Positions 7,773 to 14,805 of a stretch of 21,182 bases of DNA are shown piece after piece. How positions within the stretch are numbered: the stretch's first letter is position 1; the number at the start of each line of letters is the position of its first letter. Below the pieces are notes generated by a model. It was not told the DNA's origin, did no database searches, and saw only the letters and a program-made list of their open reading frames with translations. The stretch lies in NCBI GenBank assembly GCA_943914115.1, contig CALUAU010000017.1, forward strand, positions 1 through 21,182, in the 5' to 3' direction. Source of the stretch: an uncultured Microbacteriaceae bacterium. Lineage in GTDB: Bacteria; Actinomycetota; Actinomycetes; Actinomycetales; Microbacteriaceae. Both the position numbers and the translations under genes were made by a program.

Positions 7773-9797
7773 CTAGCCTTGCGGTGCGGCTGCAGCGGTA
7801 TCGTTGGCAGCGCTGGGCGCTGATTTGACCATGGGCGGAAGGGGTCGTGTGGTTGCCGCTTTCAGCCGCTTGCCCGCCGCTGCGAACCGGGCGCGGTCGG
7901 TGGGCGTCACCGGGGCGCTGCGCACCGACTGGGGCTGCACATAGTTCGTGGTCACCTGGGTGGGTGCGCTTGCTGCCGCTGGCGGCGGCGCGGGCAGCGC
8001 GGGCGGCTCGCCGCTATCGGCTGCGGTGTCTGAATCGCTCAGCGGCTCCGACGGCTCGCTGTCGGTCGAGCGTTCCGAGATAGGCACATACTCGTACGAA
8101 CCGCTCGGCACCGGCTTGAGTTTCTTACTGCGGAACGGCGGCACACCGCGCAGCATGTAGAGACACTCGCCGCCGTCAAGTCGCGCGATCTCATCGGGGG
8201 TGAGCAGTTCGCGGCCGATTTTGCGGAACATCTGTGAGGCAGTGCCGAATCCCTGCCCACCCCGCTGGCTCGTGTCGTCGCGCTGGTTGATGGTTTCTTT
8301 ACCGAGCCGGTTGGCGATCCACTTGGTGGTCGATTCTTCGTCACCACCGAGGAAGAGTTTCGAGTCGCAGTTACCCACGATGGTTTCCCAATCGTCGCCA
8401 TAGATTGACTTCCCCTGCGCATAGTTCTGCATGATTACGCTCACCGCGATGCCTCGCTTACGCATCACCGCGATCTTGGTGTGGAAGCTTGGCAGCTTGC
8501 CGATATTGGCGAACTCATCCATATAGCAGTGAATGGGCACCGGCAGCCGCTTCTCGGGGAGGGCATCGGCGAGGGCGATGTTCTTTTGGAAGAACATGTC
8601 GTAAAACACCGACACTAAGAAGCTAAACGTCTCGTGACTGTCGGGGATGATCAGGAAGACCGCGGTGCGTTCCTCACCAATCTTGGCCGCCTCGATCGAG
8701 TTGCCCGACAGCATCCGGGAAAGGGCCGGCATGTGGAGCGGTCCGAGCCGCACACCGAGGCTGATCAGCACGCTCTTCCGGGTCTCGCCAGCGCCCTGCG
8801 TGTAAATGTTGTACTGGCTCCACGAGAACTGCCACATTCGCAGTGTTGTGCGTGCTGAGTCGTCGTATTCGCGATTGGCGTTCTTGGGGTTGTTGGGGTC
8901 GTGCTTGTCGAGCACTTTCTTCATCCCCAAAAACACCTTGTCGCCCTCCGAGATGAATCCTTCCTGTGCTTCAGAGGTCTGCATCTTGGCGAGCAGCTCG
9001 ATGACATCGTTGAGTGTGCCTTCGGCACCCTTGCGCCCGTACACGTAGGCAACGAGTGCGGTGAGCAGTGCGCGCTCGGCTTTTTCCCAGAAGCCGCCGG
9101 TGTTGTCGGCCGCTTTGCCGGTGGTGTTCGAGATGATGTTCTGCACCAGGATCATGCAGTCAACTTCAGCCTGTTCGGCACTGAAGTAGGCCAGCGGGTT
9201 GAAGGTTTCGGTCTTTGACCAGTCGACGAGGTTGAGCGAGCGCACCTTATAGCCGGCTGCTTCGAGCTTGGCCCCGGTGGCCTGCATGATTTCGCCGTTG
9301 GGGTCGGTGACCACATACGACTGGTTGAGTTGCGCAATATTGGGCTGCACGTAGTAGCGAGTTTTACCCGAACCACTTGAACCGATCACCATGACGTGCT
9401 GGTTGCGTTGGGTTTTACGCGAGTCGAGACTGAGCCGTTCGGTGCGACTAAAGAGCAGGTTCTGGCGGTAGTCGGAGTCGATGAACGGTTTAATATCGCG
9501 TTCATCGCCCCAACGCGATGAGCCGTGTTCGACGCCGGCACGGGTGCTGCGGGTCTTCGTTGTTTGGTAGGCCAGTGTGAGCAGCAGGATGAATGCCACT
9601 GCGACGCCAATCAGGAGGTCGAACCCGTCGAACGACAGGTGGAGCGGGTTGCGCAGATCGAACCAGAACCGTTGGGCGACATCAGTGGGTTTCTCACCAG
9701 CGGCAATATCAGCGCGCACCTGGTAGCTGATCTTGTCTCCGGCCCAGAAACCGGCCACAGTCAGGATCGCCCCCAGAATGAGTGTGCGTTGCTTCAC
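7773..9797 (-). CDS. virD4: VirD4/TraG family type IV coupling protein
   Basis: This 674-residue coupling protein brings the relaxosome to the secretion channel and pumps DNA. Two N-terminal membrane helices (about residues 4-20 and 60-78) anchor it. The soluble part has Walker A GSSGSGKT (139-146), the DPNGE motif near 165 and Walker B YMDEF (425-429, with D427 and E428) followed by ANIGKLPSF, a classic TraG/VirD4 signature. QNYAQ near 457 and ESTTKWIANRLG near 488 also fit the family. Residues from about 575 to the end form a Ser/Pro/Ala-rich, probably disordered tail that could contact substrates. All catalytic motifs are intact. The start is GTG at 9797, with GGAGAG upstream and a four-base overlap (GTGA) with the preceding coiled-coil gene. 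Confidence 0.93.
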   Translation of the reverse strand: MKQRTLILGAILTVAGFWAGDKISYQVRADIAAGEKPTDVAQRFWFDLRNPLHLSFDGFDLLIGVAVAFILLLTLAYQTTKTRSTRAGVEHGSSRWGDERDIKPFIDSDYRQNLLFSRTERLSLDSRKTQRNQHVMVIGSSGSGKTRYYVQPNIAQLNQSYVVTDPNGEIMQATGAKLEAAGYKVRSLNLVDWSKTETFNPLAYFSAEQAEVDCMILVQNIISNTTGKAADNTGGFWEKAERALLTALVAYVYGRKGAEGTLNDVIELLAKMQTSEAQEGFISEGDKVFLGMKKVLDKHDPNNPKNANREYDDSARTTLRMWQFSWSQYNIYTQGAGETRKSVLISLGVRLGPLHMPALSRMLSGNSIEAAKIGEERTAVFLIIPDSHETFSFLVSVFYDMFFQKNIALADALPEKRLPVPIHCYMDEFANIGKLPSFHTKIAVMRKRGIAVSVIMQNYAQGKSIYGDDWETIVGNCDSKLFLGGDEESTTKWIANRLGKETINQRDDTSQRGGQGFGTASQMFRKIGRELLTPDEIARLDGGECLYMLRGVPPFRSKKLKPVPSGSYEYVPISERSTDSEPSEPLSDSDTAADSGEPPALPAPPPAAASAPTQVTTNYVQPQSVRSAPVTPTDRARFAAAGKRLKAATTRPLPPMVKSAPSAANDTAAAAPQG

Positions 9798-10171
9798 TTT
9801 TCGTCTCTCCTGTGGTGCATCGTGTGTTCGGGCCGGCGATGATATTCGCTTTGTAGGCGGTCATGCTCGAGCCGTTCTTCATCTAAAACATGTTGTTCGC
9901 GAGCCAGCCGCTGGTCTTGCTGGGCTAGTTGCTGGGCGGACACCGTGTGGCGGTAGTCGTCAGCCTGGCTAATAAGCGCGTCACCGGTGACCGAAACAGC
10001 TTCGAGCCAGCGGTCGGCAGCGTCGTGCTGCTCTTGGGCTGCGCGGGCGGCGTTCGTTTCTGCCTCATTGCGCAGCTGCTGTCGAGTTAGTGGCGTCATG
10101 CGGGCAGGGTCAAGTTTTCGCGCACGCCAGCGCGGGTTGATGGGATCGGTTTGTAACTCGTTCGTTGACAT
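9794..10171 (-). CDS. Small charged coiled-coil protein of the coupling-protein operon
   Basis: I do not recognise this 125-residue protein. It has no membrane segment or signal peptide. From about residue 28 to 115 it is rich in Gln, Glu, Ala, Arg and Leu in a heptad-like pattern, consistent with one long coiled coil. The N-terminus carries a PINPRWRARKLDP stretch and the C-terminus is His- and Arg-rich. Its stop overlaps the coupling-protein start by four bases and its ATG lies six bases after the stop of the DUF3801-like gene, so it is translated as part of that operon. It has no convincing Shine-Dalgarno site of its own and probably relies on coupling. The position between a PcfB-like protein and VirD4 suggests an adaptor or relaxosome accessory factor; this is inference. 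Confidence 0.65.
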   Translation of the reverse strand: MSTNELQTDPINPRWRARKLDPARMTPLTRQQLRNEAETNAARAAQEQHDAADRWLEAVSVTGDALISQADDYRHTVSAQQLAQQDQRLAREQHVLDEERLEHDRLQSEYHRRPEHTMHHRRDEK

Positions 10172-10177
10172 GTGGGG

Positions 10178-10855
10178 CTAACGGTTCATCCCCATATCGA
10201 GGTAGAGGTCGGGGTTGTTGAGCGCTGGATCGTTTGGTGAAACCTGCTGCGCCATCGCGTCTACCTCGTTGGGTAGCTGTTCACTGCTCAGCTGCGGTTC
10301 TTGCCCCAGGGTCATCGAGGTTTGGTCGAGCGCGTAGGCGAGCTGGGTGGTGGAGGTGCTCGCGAATGTCATCTCGAGGCTTCCGTCGGCTTTTTGTTCG
10401 TAGTCGAACTGCACGTTGTGCTGCGCGAACTCGCTGCGATAGGTATCGAGTTCGGCGCCGGTCAGTTGCGTTGCTGGCACGCCATCGGCGTCATGGTTGG
10501 GGATGTCGTCGACCACCACCTTCCGGGGTTCGGAGTGCGGTGGCGGCTGGTGCGCGGCCTGAAGTGGGAGTGCCGGCAGCGCGGGCATCCCGCCATCCTC
10601 AACTGCGGTGGTGCCGGGTGCGCTGCCGCCGGGCAGCTGTGCAGCGCCGTGATGTGCTTGATTTGCCGCTTCTTGCCCACGGTCAAAAATGTTTCCGGCC
10701 TGCTGCGACATTTCTTTGCCGCCCTGCATGATGTCTTGCATCGTTTGCTTGCCATCATTCTGCATGGAGTAGCGCAACAGCACATGCTGCGCCATGCGTC
10801 CCGTTCCCTGTATGAGCTGCATATTGCCGCGGCTGAGTTCGTCTGTAAGACTCAT
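10178..10855 (-). CDS. DUF3801/PcfB-like relaxosome accessory protein
   Basis: This is a 225-residue soluble protein. The N-terminus (residues 10-45: QLIQGTGRMAQHVLLRY, then KQTMQDIMQGG) follows the pattern of PcfB/DUF3801 proteins, in which a Thr-Gly-Arg helix is followed by a Lys-Gln linker. Residues about 130-170 (ELDTYRSEFAQHNVQFDY, then a basic/acidic turn, EMTFAS and a helix) match the second conserved block, which normally reads as a helix, VDYAL, a Lys/Asp turn, and a FFKARD-like strand. A Pro/His/Ala-rich spacer of about 80 residues separates the two. PcfB of pCF10 is a coupling or relaxosome factor encoded beside the VirD4 homologue PcfC, and this gene lies two genes upstream of the coupling protein. 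The match is from memory of the family pattern, so it needs a profile search. No strong ribosome binding site precedes the ATG. Confidence 0.6.
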   Translation of the reverse strand: MSLTDELSRGNMQLIQGTGRMAQHVLLRYSMQNDGKQTMQDIMQGGKEMSQQAGNIFDRGQEAANQAHHGAAQLPGGSAPGTTAVEDGGMPALPALPLQAAHQPPPHSEPRKVVVDDIPNHDADGVPATQLTGAELDTYRSEFAQHNVQFDYEQKADGSLEMTFASTSTTQLAYALDQTSMTLGQEPQLSSEQLPNEVDAMAQQVSPNDPALNNPDLYLDMGMNR

Positions 10856-10905
10856 TGTTCGTTTCGCTTATCCGATGGATTCTCTGGAGTGGTTGCGCAT
10901 GGTAG

Positions 10906-10945
10906 CCGGGCCCGAAACCGAGCTGATGAAGGGTTTCGAGCCCGG
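10906..10945. repeat. 14-bp imperfect inverted repeat in the leftward operon
   Basis: CCGGGCCCGAAACC at 10906-10919 faces GGTTTCGAGCCCGG at 10932-10945, with a 12-base loop and one mismatch that becomes a G-U pair in one RNA strand. It fills the 110-base gap after the 765-residue protein and before the DUF3801-like gene on the leftward transcript. No T-run follows. A role as an attenuator, processing site or internal terminator that sets the ratio of upstream to downstream proteins is plausible. Confidence 0.6.
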
Positions 10946-10965
10946 GCCATGGTTGTTGAGTGGGA

Positions 10966-13263
10966 TTAGATCGACTGCGTGTGCTGTGGGATCTGCTGGC
11001 CGGCAGTTGGAGCCTGGTTTTGGATGCTCTTGACTTCGCCATCAGCATCAGCCGCTAGGTCGGCGACACCAACTTTCCCCTTAGCCTGCGTCTCGGCGGC
11101 AGCCGTGCTCTGAGCGGTGCCCTGCCGGTCAGGCAGCTGCTCGGGAGTCGACTGGCCACGAACCGACTGGTCGAGCTCAGGTTGCGGCTGCTCGTACGTG
11201 GCTTGGTTGTACGAGACGTTCACCTCGACATCGAGCTCAGCACTCAGATCGTGGCTGGTCGTCATCGACGGCTGTTCGGCAGCCGCGGCGGGCTGCTCGG
11301 CGGGCGCAGTGATCTCGTCTTGCTGGTTCACCCCGACCGACTGAGCACCGCCATTCGGCTGTGCCGCAGTTGCGTCCGGGCCGTCGATTGGTTGGTGGGC
11401 CGGGATACCGTGTGCGTTAAAGCCGATCCCTTCCTGGCCAATGTAAGCGGATAGTTGCGCGCCGCCAATGGGCGTTTCGAACGTCGTTTGTGATTTGAGT
11501 GTGCCCTCGTCAAACTGTGTCTGAGTGTCAAACCCGAAGCCGTTGAAGTTGGGGATATCGCCGGTGGGCGTGGGAGCCCCGGGCTGGTAGTTTGCCGGAA
11601 CGAACGTCGCGCCATCCTGGTACGGCGCCGGCGAAACCTGTCCGAGGTTCTCGTCGGGCCGGTAGACGGGCTGTGACATCTCTGCCAGCTGCAGATCCTG
11701 GGGGATCTGCGGCATCGGCTGCGGCTGCACCTGGTGCTGAGGAAGGGGTTGCTGCACGGACAATTCCGTTTTGTGGTTGTGAGTCACGTCAGCCTGGTTG
11801 ACATTGATGTTGCCGTGGTTGACATTGATGTTGCCGTGGTTGACCACGCTGTGGTCTCCCTCGATATTCGCGGGGTTCTGGCCCGGCTTACCGCCCGGTA
11901 CGGCGACGGGTTGTTCAGGAGCCGGAGCAGGCTCTTCAGGAGCAGGGTGTCCGGGACCCGGCTGATCGGGAGCAGGCTGTTCAGGCTCCGGCTGTTCCGG
12001 TTGCTCGGGACCAGACTGCTCAGGCCCCGGCTGTTCCGGTTGCTCGGGACCAGACTGCTCAGGCTCCGGCTGTTCGGGGCCAGGCTTGTCTCTCTCGGGA
12101 TCGAGATGCGCGGGGATAGGGTTCTCTTGGTCGACGTTCAACCTATTGTCACGAAGATAGTCCCCAAGCTCCTGGGGGTTTCCCGCTTCGTCCAACTGCT
12201 CTACACCAGTGACGATGACGTTGAAGTCAACGCCCTGATTCTCACGAAGATCCGCCGCAAGCTCGTCGATCTCTTTAAGATGTTCGGCCGAGAGCGCGTC
12301 GCCATTATCGAGAATCAAAGTGGTTGATTCACCGGCCTCGGCGTTGGCAACCGCCGCGGTTCTGATGTGATCGACCGAGTAGGCAAAATCAAAGTTACCG
12401 AGCACCGCGTCTTGAATTGCATCGGCGCGTGCAGAGTCACTAGCATCTGGGCGGTTACGTTGACCCCCTTCAAAGCTGCCGTCCACACTCAACTTCGCAG
12501 AGTCCGTGATGCCAAAATCTGCACCAGCACCAATCCCTCCGGAAGTATCAGTTTGACGAGCCCCGCTCTTTGACAGTTCGTCAAACTTCTCCTGCATGGC
12601 TGGTGTCGCTGTAACGCCGTACTGCTTGTTAAATTCGTCCCAGCCCCCGTCTGCGCCATCACAGTCAACGTAAAAGACACCGCTACCAGGTTCCGGATTG
12701 TCGCGCATCTCTCTTGCCGCTTGCGAAGCGGCAGCGCTATCGTCAGCCTGATAAGCATAGATTCCGGTGCCCTCGAGCTCAGGTTTCTTTTCGCCCGGTT
12801 CGCGTCGAACTGTGTTATATGAGTGGTCAACTTCACTGGGATCGACTTCGATCCCCCTGTCTTTTAGAATCTCCGCTTCAAGAGGCCGCAGCTTCTCGTG
12901 CGCGGGCAGCTCATTCTCGCTTGTTTCTTCTTGGTACTCTCTCACTCCCTGGTATATGTTTCCTGGGAGGGTTGCACGAGTAAAGCCCTCGTCAAGAGCG
13001 TCCATGCGCTGCTCATTATTCTCAGCTGTGACAACACCACGCACTGTTTCGTAAACGTTTACAAGCTGGTTCTCCTTAACCGCCGTTTCGAAGCCCTCAC
13101 CAATTGCTTTTTTAATATCCATTTCTTCTCCCCGAGTTTCTTGACTTCTTGCTTGAGAAAGATTGACTTGCGACACCGATGCGAGAGCTACCTCGCCAAG
13201 TGCCTCGGCCTGACGCAATACAGCGGAGCTGTCACTCGCAGCCGGGGTAAATTCCGAACTCAT
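10966..13263 (-). CDS. Large repeat-bearing hydrophilic protein of unknown family
   Basis: I cannot assign this 765-residue protein. It has no signal peptide or membrane helix. Residues 1 to about 390 look folded and mixed alpha/beta (for example VFYVDCDG near 196, TTLILDNGD near 314, FNVIVTGVEQL near 347). Residues about 391-455 are a Pro/Glu/Gln hinge made of PEQ-type repeats. Residues about 474-490 contain an Asn/His-rich duplicate HGNINVN. The rest is Gln/Pro/Ala-rich and probably disordered. The ATG overlaps the stop of the upstream AAA+ ATPase gene as ATGA, indicating a stoichiometric partnership. An inner ATG (residue 48, position 13122) has GGGGAG in front and could be the true or a second start. 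The DNA for about residues 15-180 is visibly less GC-rich than the neighbouring genes. A substrate, scaffold or effector of the secretion system are all possible. Confidence 0.8.
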   Translation of the reverse strand: MSSEFTPAASDSSAVLRQAEALGEVALASVSQVNLSQARSQETRGEEMDIKKAIGEGFETAVKENQLVNVYETVRGVVTAENNEQRMDALDEGFTRATLPGNIYQGVREYQEETSENELPAHEKLRPLEAEILKDRGIEVDPSEVDHSYNTVRREPGEKKPELEGTGIYAYQADDSAAASQAAREMRDNPEPGSGVFYVDCDGADGGWDEFNKQYGVTATPAMQEKFDELSKSGARQTDTSGGIGAGADFGITDSAKLSVDGSFEGGQRNRPDASDSARADAIQDAVLGNFDFAYSVDHIRTAAVANAEAGESTTLILDNGDALSAEHLKEIDELAADLRENQGVDFNVIVTGVEQLDEAGNPQELGDYLRDNRLNVDQENPIPAHLDPERDKPGPEQPEPEQSGPEQPEQPGPEQSGPEQPEQPEPEQPAPDQPGPGHPAPEEPAPAPEQPVAVPGGKPGQNPANIEGDHSVVNHGNINVNHGNINVNQADVTHNHKTELSVQQPLPQHQVQPQPMPQIPQDLQLAEMSQPVYRPDENLGQVSPAPYQDGATFVPANYQPGAPTPTGDIPNFNGFGFDTQTQFDEGTLKSQTTFETPIGGAQLSAYIGQEGIGFNAHGIPAHQPIDGPDATAAQPNGGAQSVGVNQQDEITAPAEQPAAAAEQPSMTTSHDLSAELDVEVNVSYNQATYEQPQPELDQSVRGQSTPEQLPDRQGTAQSTAAAETQAKGKVGVADLAADADGEVKSIQNQAPTAGQQIPQHTQSI
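11798..11839 (-). repeat. Two exact 21-bp tandem repeats inside the 765-aa gene
   Basis: The units at 11798-11818 and 11819-11839 are identical and a few bases of a third unit follow. They keep the frame and encode HGNINVN twice. Perfect DNA identity with in-frame length points to a recent slippage duplication and a site of likely copy-number variation. Confidence 0.9.
11981..12058 (-). repeat. 39-bp tandem repeat coding for a Pro-Glu-Gln hinge
   Basis: Units at 11981-12019 and 12020-12058 differ by one base (T or C at the seventh position), and a partial third unit starts at 12059. Each encodes 13 residues of PEQ/PEP/SGPEQ type. More degenerate PEP/PDQ/PEE units extend to about 11915, so the whole hinge looks built by repeat expansion. 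Confidence 0.85.
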
Positions 13264-14441
13264 GAGCGCCTCCCCTCGTTGATCCGCCGCACCGGCACTG
13301 CATCCCGTGACGATTCACTAACAAGCGATTCACGCAGCATCGGTAGCGCGACCTCTGCCTGATCGGCTTCGTTCAACACCAACACCCCGTGCGTCACCAA
13401 CCGCGTCAGCTGCGCCCGCACCACATCGGCCGATTCACGCATCCCATCCGCGAGCGCAATAAGCGACAGCGGCGCCGCCGAGAACACCGTCGCACCATCG
13501 CCGCTTGCCCGCTGCCCTGCATGCGCCAACTCGGCAAGCAACCGCAGGTCGGCAGCAGCAAGTTCACGCAGCAACCGCACGTAATACAGGCGGTGCACGA
13601 TTCGGTAGCCGAACGCCACCGCCTGGTTCAACTCCGACTGCGTCGGTAGCTGCGAGCTGGCACAGTCGACGAGCACCGAACCCATCGCCTGCAACATTGG
13701 TGCGTAACCAGCCGAAAATCGCGCCAGCAAATCCGTGCTCGATTCACTCACGGTGAGACCTGCCGCGGCAAAACCGCGCTCGAGCAACTGCACGGCTTCA
13801 AGATGTGACAGGCGACCCAGCTTCACAAAATCTTCGCTGGTGCGCGGACGTAGCACCCGGTCGCGAAAGATGCGTTCGGTGAACTCAGGCATCGCCCCAA
13901 TACCCACCACAAGGTTCGGCACCTCGGCCACGGCCCTATCAACCTCGGCAAGCAGCTGGTCATATCCCTCACCAGCATCACGATGCGCCTCATCGAGCGC
14001 CAGGAAGAGCCCCCGCTGCTGCTCTACGAGTAGATCCGAAAGCACCCGGATCTGCTCGTAAATCGAGGCGGTGTCGCTGTCACCCGCATAACCACTGAAG
14101 TTCAACACCTCGGCCGCACGCGCGCTCAATCGCGACATGCGCATCGGGCCCGCGCACTCAATGAGTAGCCGCGGAAGTTCGTCATCCAGCATTCGCTCAC
14201 GGATTCCCGAATGCACCGACACGAACAGCGTCACCCAGCCCAGCTGTTCGGCACGGCTAGCGGCCCACCGCAGCAGCGAGGTTTTCCCCGAACCGATCGT
14301 GCCGGTAACCAGCACACTCGTCGAAGCAGCCTGCGCTGCGGTTGCGCGCGCAAACGCCCGCTCAAACGAGGCCTTTGCCGCATCAACGCCGAGAAGTTGA
14401 GTGGCCCCAGTGCCCGGCGCTGGTGTAAACAGCTCGCCCAC
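13260..14441 (-). CDS. AAA+ ATPase with C-terminal winged-helix-like region
   Basis: This 393-residue cytoplasmic ATPase has Walker A GTIGSGKT at residues 47-54 and Walker B LFLALDEAH with D150 and E151. A sensor-1-like strand VVGIGAMPE lies near 178-186. The order of these elements, and the helical C-terminus with a possible DNA-binding winged helix (about 330-385: VVRAQLTRLVTHGVLVLNE), resemble the AAA_16/ORC-Cdc6-like or TniB/ExeA-like group. Such proteins act in replication, transposition targeting or as remodelling ATPases, so the exact task cannot be told. It is the first gene of the leftward operon and overlaps the gene for the 765-residue protein by four bases. The start is GTG at 14441 with GAGAGGGGG about five bases upstream. 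Confidence 0.8.
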   Translation of the reverse strand: MGELFTPAPGTGATQLLGVDAAKASFERAFARATAAQAASTSVLVTGTIGSGKTSLLRWAASRAEQLGWVTLFVSVHSGIRERMLDDELPRLLIECAGPMRMSRLSARAAEVLNFSGYAGDSDTASIYEQIRVLSDLLVEQQRGLFLALDEAHRDAGEGYDQLLAEVDRAVAEVPNLVVGIGAMPEFTERIFRDRVLRPRTSEDFVKLGRLSHLEAVQLLERGFAAAGLTVSESSTDLLARFSAGYAPMLQAMGSVLVDCASSQLPTQSELNQAVAFGYRIVHRLYYVRLLRELAAADLRLLAELAHAGQRASGDGATVFSAAPLSLIALADGMRESADVVRAQLTRLVTHGVLVLNEADQAEVALPMLRESLVSESSRDAVPVRRINEGRRS

Positions 14442-14492
14442 TGCGGCCCCCTCTCGTATTGATTCGCGGTGTACTGACTGAATGCGTCGGCG

Positions 14493-14519
14493 ATACTAAC
14501 GCGCCAGTTGAACGAACAA
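14493..14519 (-). promoter_or_regulatory. Candidate promoter for the leftward ATPase operon
   Basis: Read leftward, TTGTTC (14519-14514) is followed after 15 bases by TAGTAT (14498-14493), about 50 bases before the GTG start of the ATPase. The boxes are fair matches to the housekeeping consensus but the spacing is short, so this is a weak call. Confidence 0.28.
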
Positions 14520-14725
14520 TGTTTCCCAGCTGCAGCCTTTCAGGCGTTGACCGGGTGTTTTCTTCGGCAAGCCCAACCCCTGCGACCGAAGAGTTCACAG
14601 AGCCCTCAGGAAGGCACGCACCCACCGCGCATAAAACTGTGAACTTGCTGAACTTTCATCCATTCACGAAAGAATGTGCTAAGTACCCACGCGCAGCATG
14701 CACCGTTCGCAATCCGCGCCTAGAA

Positions 14726-14753
14726 TTGCCAATTACAGACCGCTTGCTAATCT
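14726..14753 (+). promoter_or_regulatory. Candidate promoter for the CoA-transferase gene
   Basis: TTGCCA at 14726-14731 and TAATCT at 14748-14753 are separated by 16 bases, and the start codon follows about 50 bases later. Both hexamers match four of six bases or better to the sigma-A consensus. Confidence 0.45.
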
Positions 14754-14805
14754 GTGCGCGCCCCAGTTACCGCTCACAGTCGCGACCTGATTCAACGGAG
14801 AACCA

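Larger units (their letters stand above)
14442..14805. other. Gene-free divergent spacer between accessory and core regions
   Basis: These 364 bases separate the leftward ATPase gene from the rightward CoA-transferase gene and are less GC-rich than the flanks. Open frames across it give proteins with no recognisable composition or ribosome binding site. It contains two candidate promoters, annotated separately. I see no tRNA, no integrase and no convincing long direct or inverted repeat. It is the natural place to look for the right end of the integrated element. Confidence 0.6.

Noticed and set aside
10930..10948. tRNA T-arm-like string GGGTTTCGAGCCC near the operon hairpin
   Set aside because: The flanks give no acceptor, D or anticodon arms. 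It is explained by the inverted repeat at 10906-10945.
11798..12085. Possible CRISPR array from clustered repeats
   Set aside because: The repeats are direct tandem, in frame and without spacers, and they lie inside a coding gene.
11734..12327. 197-residue Leu/Arg-rich open frame opposite the 765-aa gene
   Set aside because: It is an antisense shadow of the Pro/Glu/Gln repeat region and mirrors its repeats.
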